The position numbers and the translations under genes were made by a program. A DNA stretch of 64,000 bases from JAAZKA01 sp034926225 (lineage in GTDB: Bacteria; Bacillota; Clostridia; Oscillospirales; QAMX01): assembly GCA_034926225.1 (NCBI GenBank), contig JAYFRF010000010.1, forward strand, positions 62,001-126,000, written 5' to 3'. A model generated the notes under the pieces. It did not search any database, was not told the origin of the DNA, and was given only the letters and a program-made list of their open reading frames with translations. Below, piece by piece: positions 8,843 through 16,540 of the stretch (positions within the stretch are counted from its first letter, which is position 1; each line of letters starts with the position of its first letter).

Positions 8843-10132
8843 TTACTCATCCAGCGTGATCGTATAGTGCCAGGTTTCGCCGAAATAGGGATTGCCGCGA
8901 CTTTCGCTGAACTGGTCATATTTCGCGAGCATCACCTCAAACGCGCCGGTTTCACGATCTTCCAGAAAAGAGAAATTGGACAGCTGAACGCGGTCGCTTT
9001 CCCCTTCCCGGCGTGTGTCGATGACCGTCAGAGTATCCTTTTTCGCACATCCTGTGCATTCGTCGACCTCTGCGATAACAAGCGGCCAGCGGGGCGCGTT
9101 GCCATTGATCTGCGGGCGCGTGAAGTTGCCGATCCAGTAAGCTCTGCCATTTTTTGTCGAACGGACTAGCTTGGAGATGGATGCAGAGGAATAGACGACC
9201 TCTCCATTGTCGAAATGCCACGGCATCGGACGCGTAAAGGTCATGCCGCCATCGTCCGACCAGGCATACCATTTAAACCCAGGCGTACCTTTCTCGATAC
9301 GCGTCCGCCACGCCTCGCTTTGTACGTTAGAGCCGCGCATCACGACGAGGACGCGTCCGCTCGTCAGCTCGAGAACGGTCGGCTCGTCGATGCAGCGGGA
9401 GCTTTGTAGGTCGGGGATGATTATCGGATTCGACAGCGTGATGTCATACGCGGCCCCGTTCCACTTAGCCCGTGCGATCATCGCGCCCTTGGCCATATCT
9501 GTGCAGTTGGGGAATTCTCGCGCGACGTCCGTACCGCCTAGCTCGCAGCATTTGCGCACGCAGGGGCCGATGGGGAACAGTACATCGCCGTTCGGCGCGA
9601 TGGAAAAGCCCGACGCGGAAAACGCGCGGTTGCGCTGTAAAAAGCGCGGATTGCGGGGATTTTCCGGATTGAAATCGTCGCCGTCCTCGTAGCGGACAAG
9701 CTGTGTTGTCCACTCGTCCCCGGGTTTGTTTTTCCATGAAAGATAGGCGTGATCGATCACGGTGCCGGCTTCCAGCTTGGTCCAAAGCGCTTCATATGCC
9801 GCGACATGCCCGTCTACGAAGAAGCGATCCATCGAGACGGAAATATAGTGGCGGTTTACGGGGTTCCATGCGTATGCGTCGCGGCCGATGATGATAAGCT
9901 CGTCCTTATCGTAGTGAAAATATTCGTTTTGATAGGTATCCTGCCAATGACTCCAGGTCTTTCCGTTGTTGTCGCTTGTGCGCCGCCAGATTCCATTGAC
10001 ATAATCCGATTCCGAGGTGACCGTTCTGATTTCCACACGGCGCAGGCCTTCGCCCTCGGCGTAAAACTGATGCCGCTCCTCGATGATGGGTTTTTCCCCG
10101 ATGGGGACGATCACTTTCCCTTCTGCTTTCAC
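8843..10132 (-). CDS. Sialidase-like BNR-repeat protein (exo-alpha-sialidase family)
   Basis: A 429-residue protein of the sialidase/neuraminidase superfamily, a six-bladed beta-propeller. Two Asp-box (BNR) repeats are clear: TSDNNGKTW near 52-60 and SDDGGMTF near 291-298. A central RCIDEPTVLELTSGRVLVVMRG segment resembles the region carrying the acidic residue and an arginine of the family active site. Unlike most sialidases it has no signal peptide (MKAEGKVIVPIG), so it should be cytosolic. It starts with GTG after AGGAGG, under its own consensus promoter, and is monocistronic. Sialic acid specificity is not shown: propellers of this type also act on other sugars, or may be lyases or epimerases. 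Confidence 0.75.
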   Translation of the reverse strand: MKAEGKVIVPIGEKPIIEERHQFYAEGEGLRRVEIRTVTSESDYVNGIWRRTSDNNGKTWSHWQDTYQNEYFHYDKDELIIIGRDAYAWNPVNRHYISVSMDRFFVDGHVAAYEALWTKLEAGTVIDHAYLSWKNKPGDEWTTQLVRYEDGDDFNPENPRNPRFLQRNRAFSASGFSIAPNGDVLFPIGPCVRKCCELGGTDVAREFPNCTDMAKGAMIARAKWNGAAYDITLSNPIIIPDLQSSRCIDEPTVLELTSGRVLVVMRGSNVQSEAWRTRIEKGTPGFKWYAWSDDGGMTFTRPMPWHFDNGEVVYSSASISKLVRSTKNGRAYWIGNFTRPQINGNAPRWPLVIAEVDECTGCAKKDTLTVIDTRREGESDRVQLSNFSFLEDRETGAFEVMLAKYDQFSESRGNPYFGETWHYTITLDE

Positions 10133-10166
10133 GGATAGTCCTCCTTCTTGCGAAGCTTATGTTGTC

Positions 10167-10195
10167 AGTATAGCGCCGCCGGACGATCCTGTCAA
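10167..10195 (-). promoter_or_regulatory. Strong promoter of the sialidase-like gene
   Basis: On the minus strand TTGACA (10190-10195), a 17-base spacer and TATACT (10167-10172). It lies 35 bases before the GTG start, right after the upstream gene's terminator. Confidence 0.88.
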
Positions 10196-10203
10196 CCTGA
10201 ATT

Positions 10204-10239
10204 AAAAATGTCTGTCCGGATATCCGGACAGACATTTTT
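10204..10239 (-). terminator. Perfectly palindromic terminator of spoIVB
   Basis: A 36-base perfect palindrome centred between 10221 and 10222, with core TCTGTCCGGATATCCGGACA and terminal A5/T5. It ends 10 bases past the spoIVB stop. As a perfect palindrome it would work on either strand. Confidence 0.85.
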
Positions 10240-10249
10240 TTGGCATTCA

Positions 10250-11281
10250 TTACGATTCTGACGCCTCAATCATATTCTCAAGGAAGATTCCATACCCTCT
10301 GGCCGGATCATTGACGAGCACATGTGTGACCGCACCGATGAGCTTGCCGTTTTGCAGGATCGGAGAACCGCTCATTCCCTGTACAATACCGCCTGTTTTC
10401 GCGAGGAGATCGGGGTCGGTTACCTCGATCAATAGGTTGCGCAGGTTTTCATCATCGGGATAAAGCTTCAAAATGCGGATATCATAGGTGCGGGCGGTTT
10501 CACCGTCGATACAGGCTAAAATCTGGGCGGTTCCGGCTTGGATCTGATCGGCTGGCAGACAGGGAACGGCGTTCTGCGCGACCGGGACGGTACTCATTTT
10601 ACCGAAAATTCCGCCTAAGGTATTTTTTTCCACAATGCCAAGCGGTTTGGATGAATCAAAACGTCCGTGCAGTTCGCCGGGGTCGCCGGTCTTACCGGGA
10701 CTGACATCGGTCACGTACGACGGAATGATCGAGCCGCCTGCGATCGGAATTAAGGAATCGGTTTTGCTTGCTTCATCGGTGATGCCGTGACCTAACGCCC
10801 CGAAGCTGCCGTCGGCAGGGTCATAGTACGTCAGGGTGCCGATGCCAAGCAGGCTGTCGCGGATCCAGACGCCTATGCGGTATCCATCGCGGCCTTTTAC
10901 CGGCGTCACGCGATATTTGAGCGTTTCATCGCCGCGCCGTATGGTAAGCGTCAGCGTATTGCCGCGTGTGACATCCTTTTGTAGTTCTGCTGCCGAGCTG
11001 ATCGGCCGCCCGTCGACTTCAAGCAGTCTATCGCCGGGAGACAGACCCGCGTCGCGTGCCGGATAGACCGTACCGGCTTGCGTTTCAACGCCGGTTAAGC
11101 CTGATATGACAACACCATCCGATGGAAGACGGATGCCTGCCGTAACGCCGATCGGGACTAAGCTTTCCGGCAGGGATGCCGCATATGCGGCCGGCGCGCT
11201 TATTGAAGAAAGAAGTAAGAGCAATGCGAGCAGAATCGCCGAGCGACCCGCACGCCGGGAGTTGAGGGGAGTGTATCTCAT
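10250..11281 (-). CDS. spoIVB: SpoIVB-type serine peptidase (stage IV sporulation protein B)
   Basis: A 343-residue S55-family protease. In Bacillus subtilis SpoIVB is made in the forespore, crosses into the intermembrane space and triggers SpoIVFB-dependent pro-sigma-K processing. Visible parts: an N-terminal signal/anchor (about 12-34), a PDZ domain around 60-128 (GLSPGDRLLEVDGRPIS), the likely catalytic His165 in GALGHGI and the serine near 302 in GIVQGMSGSPI, both in classical family contexts. It is shorter than the B. subtilis protein (about 425 residues), mainly before the PDZ domain. No convincing forespore promoter was found upstream. Its presence indicates an endospore former. Confidence 0.92.
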   Translation of the reverse strand: MRYTPLNSRRAGRSAILLALLLLLSSISAPAAYAASLPESLVPIGVTAGIRLPSDGVVISGLTGVETQAGTVYPARDAGLSPGDRLLEVDGRPISSAAELQKDVTRGNTLTLTIRRGDETLKYRVTPVKGRDGYRIGVWIRDSLLGIGTLTYYDPADGSFGALGHGITDEASKTDSLIPIAGGSIIPSYVTDVSPGKTGDPGELHGRFDSSKPLGIVEKNTLGGIFGKMSTVPVAQNAVPCLPADQIQAGTAQILACIDGETARTYDIRILKLYPDDENLRNLLIEVTDPDLLAKTGGIVQGMSGSPILQNGKLIGAVTHVLVNDPARGYGIFLENMIEASES

Positions 11282-11437
11282 GGAGGGTTCCTCTTATCAT
11301 TCGGAAGATTTTGTATAAAACCGTGCGCGGCTTGGTTTGCGCATGCTTAATATCCCCCGTACTCGCCGTCTTACAGCAGGTGTGGGCATCATTATTTTTT
11401 GGGTAGCCATAAGTTTTCTGAAAAGATAAGTTTAAGC

Positions 11438-11466
11438 TTGATTTTTTGACACTTTTCATGTATGAT
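11438..11466 (+). promoter_or_regulatory. Promoter of the PHP-domain gene
   Basis: TTGATT (11438-11443), 17-base spacer, TATGAT (11461-11466). The ATG is at 11505. A better -35 (TTGACA at 11446) has no suitably spaced -10. Confidence 0.55.
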
Positions 11467-11504
11467 GTGTGTAAACAACAACTTTTACGATGGGAGTTTC
11501 GTCC

Positions 11505-12386
11505 ATGAAAATTTTCTCAGATGACAAAGCGTTTTATAAAGGGAATCTGCACACACATACGCGGCTCTCCGACGGACGCAAGACGCCTGAAGAAGCAGTC
11601 GAGCTCTACCGGGCGGGCGGATATAGTTTTATCGCCATTACAGACCACAGAAAACGTTTTCCGGGGCTTACAACCGATGATTTTATCGTGCTTCCCGGCG
11701 GCGAATACCACCATCAGCCCGGTGTGACCGCCTACCATATCGTCGGTGTGGGGATGGAAAGCGATGTCGTGACCGACGATTCCTCCTCGCCACAGGAAAT
11801 CATCGATAAAATCCGTGATGCGGGAGGATTCCCCATACTTGCCCATCCCGCATGGTCGCTGATGACCGCTGAGGATGGACTGGCTCTTCACGGCTACGAA
11901 GCGGTCGAAATATACAACGGGATCTCCGCCGGCTACGGCAACCGAGGCTACTCCGATACCTTTATCGACACCTGCGCAGCCCATGGCCGCCTGACCGGTA
12001 TCATGGCCGCCGACGACGCGCATTTTTACGAAGGCTACGATGAACTGAAAGGTTTTATCTGCGTGCAGGTCGATGAGTTCTCCACCAAGGGGATTATGGA
12101 TGCTCTCTGGGCGGGAAAATACTACGCGTCCACCGGTCCCGCGCTCTCCCAAATCGAAATAGACGACGAGGGGATTTTGCATGTGACCTGCTCTCCCGTT
12201 CGGGAAATCTACTTCATGTCCAATACCTGGTACGTTTCCGGCCGCACCGTCCGCGCACCTCAAGGGGAAACCATTACCTCCGCTGCCTATAAGCCCGTTG
12301 CCCGCGATCAGTGGGTGCGCGTCGAGGGATGCGACGAGAAGGGCGGGCGCTTTTATTCCAATTTTATCCGCATCAACCGTGCTTGA
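11505..12386 (+). CDS. PHP-domain metal-dependent phosphoesterase-like protein
   Basis: A 293-residue protein whose N-terminal 200 residues are a PHP domain. The first metal motif is GNLHTHTRLSDGRKTPEE, then ITDHR, then a histidine in FPILAHPAW, and a late aspartate/histidine pair in GIMAADDAHFY. PHP domains bind up to three metals and hydrolyse phosphate esters. The C-terminal 90 residues (ALSQIEIDDEGILHVTCSPVR onward) look like a beta-sandwich, common in stand-alone PHP proteins of Clostridia. The TGGGAG site favours the ATG at 11505 over 11490, which lies inside it. Monocistronic; substrate unknown. Confidence 0.82.
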   Translation: MKIFSDDKAFYKGNLHTHTRLSDGRKTPEEAVELYRAGGYSFIAITDHRKRFPGLTTDDFIVLPGGEYHHQPGVTAYHIVGVGMESDVVTDDSSSPQEIIDKIRDAGGFPILAHPAWSLMTAEDGLALHGYEAVEIYNGISAGYGNRGYSDTFIDTCAAHGRLTGIMAADDAHFYEGYDELKGFICVQVDEFSTKGIMDALWAGKYYASTGPALSQIEIDDEGILHVTCSPVREIYFMSNTWYVSGRTVRAPQGETITSAAYKPVARDQWVRVEGCDEKGGRFYSNFIRINRA

Positions 12387-12440
12387 CGAAAGAAAGCGAA
12401 AAAACACGTTAAAAACGTAAAAAATTTACACGATTCACCC

Positions 12441-12469
12441 TTGCAATCAGACGCGGTATATGGTATAAT
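12441..12469 (+). promoter_or_regulatory. Promoter of rplS
   Basis: TTGCAA (12441-12446), 17-base spacer, TATAAT (12464-12469). It gives a leader of about 75 bases before rplS. Confidence 0.82.
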
Positions 12470-12475
12470 ACTGCG

Positions 12476-12551
12476 GTATGCAACCGGATAGTCCTCTGCC
12501 CCGCCGGGTAAAGCGAAGTGGCACGAATGTCCGTAGATTTAGGAGGAACGT
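12476..12551 (+). promoter_or_regulatory. Putative structured 5' leader of rplS
   Basis: A GC-rich leader of about 75 bases. TCCTC near 12490 can pair with GAGGA of the rplS ribosome binding site, and TGCC/GGCA segments can pair inside it. Autoregulatory L19 leaders are known in Bacillota. I could not match this one to a consensus, so the assignment is tentative. Confidence 0.35.
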
Positions 12552-12890
12552 ATGGATCTGTTGAAAGCGGTTGTCGATCCGCAGATGAAGGAAATCGCGC
12601 CGATGGGTATCGGTGATACCATCCGCGTCCACGCGAAGATCAAGGAAGGCGCCCGCGAGCGCATCCAGCCCTTCGAAGGAACCCTCATCGCCCGTAAGCA
12701 TGGCGGAATCTCCGAGACCATCACCGTTCGCCGCGTGTCCTACGGCGTCGGCGTCGAGAAGGTGTTTCCGCTCCATTCCCCGAATATCGCGAAAATCGAA
12801 GTGATTAAACGCGGTAAGGTTCGCCGTGCGAAGCTGTATTATCTGCGCGGTAGGGTCGGTAAGGCCGCCCGCGTTAAGCAGGATATCTAA
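12552..12890 (+). CDS. rplS: 50S ribosomal protein L19
   Basis: A 112-residue protein of the usual length that sits at the 30S-50S interface. Family signatures are present: GDTIRVHAKIKEGARERIQPFEGTLIAR (as separate blocks), ETITVRRVSYGVGVEKVFPLHSP and the C-terminal RRAKLYYLR. An AGGAGG site precedes the ATG. It heads the common Bacillota order rplS-lepB-rbgA-rnhB, but a terminator-like hairpin separates it from lepB. Confidence 0.98.
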   Translation: MDLLKAVVDPQMKEIAPMGIGDTIRVHAKIKEGARERIQPFEGTLIARKHGGISETITVRRVSYGVGVEKVFPLHSPNIAKIEVIKRGKVRRAKLYYLRGRVGKAARVKQDI

Positions 12891-12899
12891 CATTGACAA

Positions 12900-12920
12900 A
12901 AAAGGGGCTTTCCCCCTTTT
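12900..12920 (+). terminator. Terminator of rplS
   Basis: AAAAGGGG (12900-12907) pairs with CCCCTTTT (12913-12920). The T-run is part of the stem, so strength is uncertain. Confidence 0.6.
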
Positions 12921-12964
12921 ACCTATGAATGTCGGAATCCTTCGGGTAAAATTCTAGCGGGATG

Positions 12965-12997
12965 AAAAGGGGGGACGCGTACGTGTCTCCCCTTTTT
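12965..12997 (+). terminator. Second hairpin between rplS and lepB
   Basis: AAAAGGGGGGACGC pairs with GTGTCTCCCCTTTT (two G-T pairs) around a small loop, and a further T follows. It lies 39 bases before the lepB start. It may be a back-up terminator or a control hairpin at the head of lepB. Confidence 0.55.
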
Positions 12998-13035
12998 GAC
13001 CACGTATTCCCGAAAAAAAGGAGGCGCCGTCAAAA

Positions 13036-13650
13036 GTGTCTGAACCGAATGAAATCCGTCCGCCGGAAGAAACTATAGAAGAAGCTGTGCCGGAAAAGAA
13101 CCCTCGGCATGATCCCGGGCGCGAGCTGTTTGACTGGGCGGAGTCCCTCGTCCCGGCGCTCGTTTTTGTAGTACTGCTCTTCGTCTTCGCCGTCCGACTG
13201 ATCGGCGTCGACGGCGACAGCATGCTGCCGACCTTGCAGAGCCGCAACTATTTGATCGTCTCCGATTTGTATTATGATCCCACGCCCGGCGATATCGTCG
13301 TGATGACGAAGGAGGGCTTTCTCATCAACCAATACGGACGCGAGGACAGCTTTGTCAAACGCATCATCGCCGTCGAAGGGCAGACCGTGGATATCGACTA
13401 CGACGCTGGTATCGTCTATGTCGACGGGGAGGCGCTCGACGAGCCTTTCACGTATTCGCCCACCAATCGCCGGGGTGATATGAAATTCCCCCAGACCGTA
13501 CCGGAAGGCTGCGTCTTTGTCCTCGGCGACAACCGCAACGGCTCAACGGACAGCCGTTACACCTACGTTGGCATGGTCGACGAACGTTATATCGTCGGAC
13601 GGGTGCTATTGCGTATCCTGCCGATTCGTGAATTCGGAGTTGTTTCATGA
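13036..13650 (+). CDS. lepB: Signal peptidase I
   Basis: A 204-residue type I signal peptidase that cleaves signal peptides of exported proteins on the outer face of the membrane. One N-terminal membrane segment (about 38-56, LVPALVFVVLLFVFAVRL) follows a charged cytoplasmic tail rich in Glu and Pro. The catalytic Ser62 is in GVDGDSMLPTL and the general-base Lys108 in SFVKRIIAVEG. The third conserved box is GDNRNGSTDSR. It starts with GTG after AAGGAGG (11-base spacing). Its stop overlaps the rbgA start (ATGA), so the two genes are translationally coupled. Confidence 0.95.
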   Translation: MSEPNEIRPPEETIEEAVPEKNPRHDPGRELFDWAESLVPALVFVVLLFVFAVRLIGVDGDSMLPTLQSRNYLIVSDLYYDPTPGDIVVMTKEGFLINQYGREDSFVKRIIAVEGQTVDIDYDAGIVYVDGEALDEPFTYSPTNRRGDMKFPQTVPEGCVFVLGDNRNGSTDSRYTYVGMVDERYIVGRVLLRILPIREFGVVS

Positions 13651-14528
13651 GTAATGAACCTATGCGCGTGCAATGGTACCCCGGGCATATGACCAAAACA
13701 CGCCGCGCACTCGAGCAGGTCATCCCGATGGCCGACGCCGTCTGCGAAATCCTCGACGCGAGAATCCCGCGCGCGTCCCATAACCCTGACTTTGACAGCA
13801 TCGCGCCGCAGCTTCCCCGCCTGATCGTTTTAAACCGCGTTGATCAGGCGCAGCCGTCGGCGACAACCCTCTGGCGTGCCTATTTTAAGGAACAAAAGAC
13901 CCCCGCGCTGGAAACTGACTGCAAAAACGGCGCGGGCATCCGTGAGTTTGCGCCGGCCGTCCGTACGCTGCTTGCCGATAAGCTTGCCCGCAACGAACAA
14001 AAGGGACAAGCCGGACGCGCCGTGCGCCTGATCGTTGTTGGCATCCCCAATGTCGGGAAAAGTTCGCTCGTCAATCGTCTGACCGGCCGCCGCGCCGCCA
14101 AAGCCGAGGATCGCCCCGGCGTGACGCGAATCGGACAGTGGTATACCCTTGAGGGCGGTATCGAGCTTTACGACACCCCCGGCATGCTCTGGCCGAAGAT
14201 TGAAGACCCCGAGGCCGGCGTACGCCTTGCCTTTACCGGCGCTGTCCGCGACGACATCCTCGACTTTGAGGAGCTAGCCGCGCGGCTGATGCTCGCACTC
14301 GCCGATAGGGCGCCGGACGCGCTTGCCGCACGGTATAAACTCGATGTATCCGCTTATTCGGAACGCAGCCTGACGGAGGGCTATGCCATGCTTGAGACTG
14401 CCGCGAAAAAGAGAGGCTTTCTGATCTCCGGCGGTGACGCCGACACGGAGCGTATGGCGCGGATTCTGCTTGACGAATTCCGCGGAGGAAAGCTTGGCAG
14501 GATTACGCTGGAGATGCCGGAGGGTTAG
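13647..14528 (+). CDS. rbgA: Ribosome biogenesis GTPase RbgA (YlqF)
   Basis: A 293-residue circularly permuted GTPase needed for late 50S assembly in Bacillota. The permuted order is visible: G4 NRVD near 61-64 comes before G1 GIPNVGKSS near 131-139 and G3 DTPG near 176. The N-terminal WYPGHMTKTRR is the family signature. The C-terminal part is the helical domain that binds 23S rRNA. The start overlaps the lepB stop (ATGA), and two bases separate its stop from the next gene, so lepB, rbgA and rnhB form one operon. Confidence 0.96.
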   Translation: MSNEPMRVQWYPGHMTKTRRALEQVIPMADAVCEILDARIPRASHNPDFDSIAPQLPRLIVLNRVDQAQPSATTLWRAYFKEQKTPALETDCKNGAGIREFAPAVRTLLADKLARNEQKGQAGRAVRLIVVGIPNVGKSSLVNRLTGRRAAKAEDRPGVTRIGQWYTLEGGIELYDTPGMLWPKIEDPEAGVRLAFTGAVRDDILDFEELAARLMLALADRAPDALAARYKLDVSAYSERSLTEGYAMLETAAKKRGFLISGGDADTERMARILLDEFRGGKLGRITLEMPEG

Positions 14529-14530
14529 AC

Positions 14531-15514
14531 ATGCTGGAAAGCCCCTGGAAATATGAAGCGGACGCGCATGGACGCGGCTACGCCGTCGTCTGCGGCGTCG
14601 ATGAGGCTGGACGCGGCCCCCTTGCCGGCGATGTTTTTGCGGGCGCATGCATCCTGCCCGAGGATTTTGACCCGACGGGGCTGGATGATTCCAAAAAGCT
14701 TTCCGAGAAGAAGCGCGACGCCCTGTATGAGCGCATTCACAAGCAGGCAGTCTGCTCCGTCGCGCGCGCGACGCCTGAGGAGATCGACCGGCTTAACATC
14801 CTCAACGCCGCCATGCTCGCCATGCACCGTGCCATCGAGGGGCTGCCGCAGAAACCGGATTATGCCCTTGTCGATGGGGACAAACTCCGCGGCTTTACGC
14901 TGCCCGCCCAGTGCATCGTCGGCGGCGACGGCAAAAGCGCCAGCATCGCCGCGGCATCGATCCTTGCCAAGGTCGAGCGGGATCGTTATATGGTCGAAAT
15001 GGCGGGGCAGTACCCCGGCTATGCGTTTGAAAAGCATAAGGGATACCCGACCAAGGCACATTACGATGCCATTCGCGCGCTCGGCCCATGCCCCATCCAT
15101 CGTGTGACCTTCCTCAAAAAGCTCAGTGCGCCTGCGAACAAGGAGCCGCCGCCTGGAAGGTATGGCGAGGACGCCGCCGCGCGCTATCTCGAGGGGCTCG
15201 GCATGACCATCCTCGACCGCAATTTCCGTACGCGTACCGGAGAACTCGACATCGTAGCCCGCGACGGCGAGATCGTTGTCTTCGTTGAGGTCAAGGAACG
15301 CCGCGACGCCTTCTTCCACAGCGGCATGGACGCCGTCGACGCGGGGAAAATCCGCCGTCTGCGCGAAACGGCCGACGCGTGGTTTTCCGCGCGCGGAGTG
15401 CGGGCGCGGGGACGCTTCGATATTATAGAGATCTATGCCGGTGAGCCGAAAAACTCGCCGTTTGGGTTAACCTATCCTACCCCGAAAATTCTCCATACCC
15501 GGCAGGCCTTTTAA
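14531..15514 (+). CDS. rnhB: Ribonuclease HII fused to a YraN (UPF0102) endonuclease-like domain
   Basis: A 327-residue uninterrupted frame with two domains. Residues about 15-200 are RNase HII, which removes ribonucleotides and RNA-DNA hybrids: GVDEAGRGPLAG supplies Asp24 and Glu25, with later acidic sites in YALVDGD and the KSASIAAASILAKV block. Residues about 209-315 are a YraN/UPF0102 domain: GRYGEDAAARYLEGLG, ILDRNFRTRTGELDIVARDG and VFVEVKERR give the restriction-endonuclease-like D..(E/Q)xK pattern. In many Bacillota rnhB and yraN are separate neighbouring genes; here they are one protein. There is no internal stop or start signal at the junction, so this is a real fusion in the sequence given. 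Confidence 0.92.
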   Translation: MLESPWKYEADAHGRGYAVVCGVDEAGRGPLAGDVFAGACILPEDFDPTGLDDSKKLSEKKRDALYERIHKQAVCSVARATPEEIDRLNILNAAMLAMHRAIEGLPQKPDYALVDGDKLRGFTLPAQCIVGGDGKSASIAAASILAKVERDRYMVEMAGQYPGYAFEKHKGYPTKAHYDAIRALGPCPIHRVTFLKKLSAPANKEPPPGRYGEDAAARYLEGLGMTILDRNFRTRTGELDIVARDGEIVVFVEVKERRDAFFHSGMDAVDAGKIRRLRETADAWFSARGVRARGRFDIIEIYAGEPKNSPFGLTYPTPKILHTRQAF

Positions 15515-15550
15515 CGGCTCTGCTCTCATATATGGAAAGGAGAACCGTCT

Positions 15551-16540
15551 ATGAAGCCCGCATATTTCGACTGCCATTGCGATACCCTGTCCGTTGTCGC
15601 GAGCACCGGCGATACCCTGAGACAGGGAAAGCGCCACGTAACGCTCGATGCGATGAAGGACTATGCCCATTATGTGCAATTCTTCGCGATCTTTACCAAT
15701 ATGGGCGCAGGATTGAGCTTTCCCACGGAACAGGATTTTATGAAAGCCGTCCGAGCCGGCAACATTCATCCTTCGCCGGCGCTTTACGCGCATTATGAGC
15801 TGCTGGTCCGCGAATTTGACAGGCAGATGGACATACTTTCCGATATTGTGACGCCCTGCCGGAGCGTCGCCGATATCGCGGCCGCGCGCAAGGCCGGAAA
15901 AATCGCCGCTGTGCTCACGCTGGAAGGCGCCGAACAGCTCGGGAAAACCTCTGTCGAGGACGCCTATGCCCGGGGGGTTCGCGCCTGTACCCTGACATGG
16001 AATTATGCAAACCTCATCGGAGGCTCCAATATCTCCGGCGGGGGACTGACCGACTATGGCCGCGATTTCCTTACCCACTGCGAGAACGTCGGCATGCTTG
16101 TCGATGTCTCCCACTCGTCGGAAGCGCTGTTCTACGACGTCGCGAAGTACTCACGTGTGCCCTTTATCGCGTCCCACTCCAACGCCCGCGCCGTCGGGCA
16201 TCACCGCCGCAACCTCACCGACGAGCAGTTCCTGGCGCTTGCCCGTGCCGGCGGCGTCGCGGGATTCAATCTCTACGGCGCGTTTATCCGCGACGGAGGC
16301 GCCTGTACCATAGATGATTGCGCCGATCATATCGAGCATTTTCTCGCCCTTGGCGGCGCGAAGCACATCGCGATGGGCGGCGACCTTGACGGCTGCGAGC
16401 AGCTCCCCGAGGGGATCGAAGGCTCCGGCGATGTCTATAAGATTGCCGACGCGCTGGCTGCGAGAAACATCCCGGTCTCCATCATCGAAGATATCTTCTA
16501 TAACAATATCCTCCGCGTTTGTAATGAGGTATGGAAATGA
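15551..16540 (+). CDS. Membrane-dipeptidase-family peptidase (M19)
   Basis: A 329-residue zinc peptidase of the renal dipeptidase family, which cleaves dipeptides including ones with a D-residue at the C-terminal position. The metal ligands are in family context: His9 and Asp11 in DCHCDT, Glu in LTLEGAEQLG, His in VDVSHSS, His in IASHSNAR and Asp in MGGDLDG. There is no signal peptide, so it is cytoplasmic. AAAGGAG precedes the ATG. Its TGA overlaps the thrC start, so the two are cotranslated. Possible roles are peptide nutrition or recycling of wall peptides; context does not decide. Confidence 0.92.
   Translation: MKPAYFDCHCDTLSVVASTGDTLRQGKRHVTLDAMKDYAHYVQFFAIFTNMGAGLSFPTEQDFMKAVRAGNIHPSPALYAHYELLVREFDRQMDILSDIVTPCRSVADIAAARKAGKIAAVLTLEGAEQLGKTSVEDAYARGVRACTLTWNYANLIGGSNISGGGLTDYGRDFLTHCENVGMLVDVSHSSEALFYDVAKYSRVPFIASHSNARAVGHHRRNLTDEQFLALARAGGVAGFNLYGAFIRDGGACTIDDCADHIEHFLALGGAKHIAMGGDLDGCEQLPEGIEGSGDVYKIADALAARNIPVSIIEDIFYNNILRVCNEVWK

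Noticed and set aside
11282..11400. A forespore sigma-F/sigma-G promoter for spoIVB
   Set aside because: A GCATG element is visible, but no properly spaced -10 of the expected type could be found.
11517..12407. A 296-residue minus-strand open frame opposite the PHP gene
   Set aside because: The PHP reading has clear metal motifs; the antisense frame has none and lacks a start signal.
14525..15319. A 264-residue minus-strand open frame opposite rnhB-yraN
   Set aside because: Both domains of the plus-strand protein are well supported.
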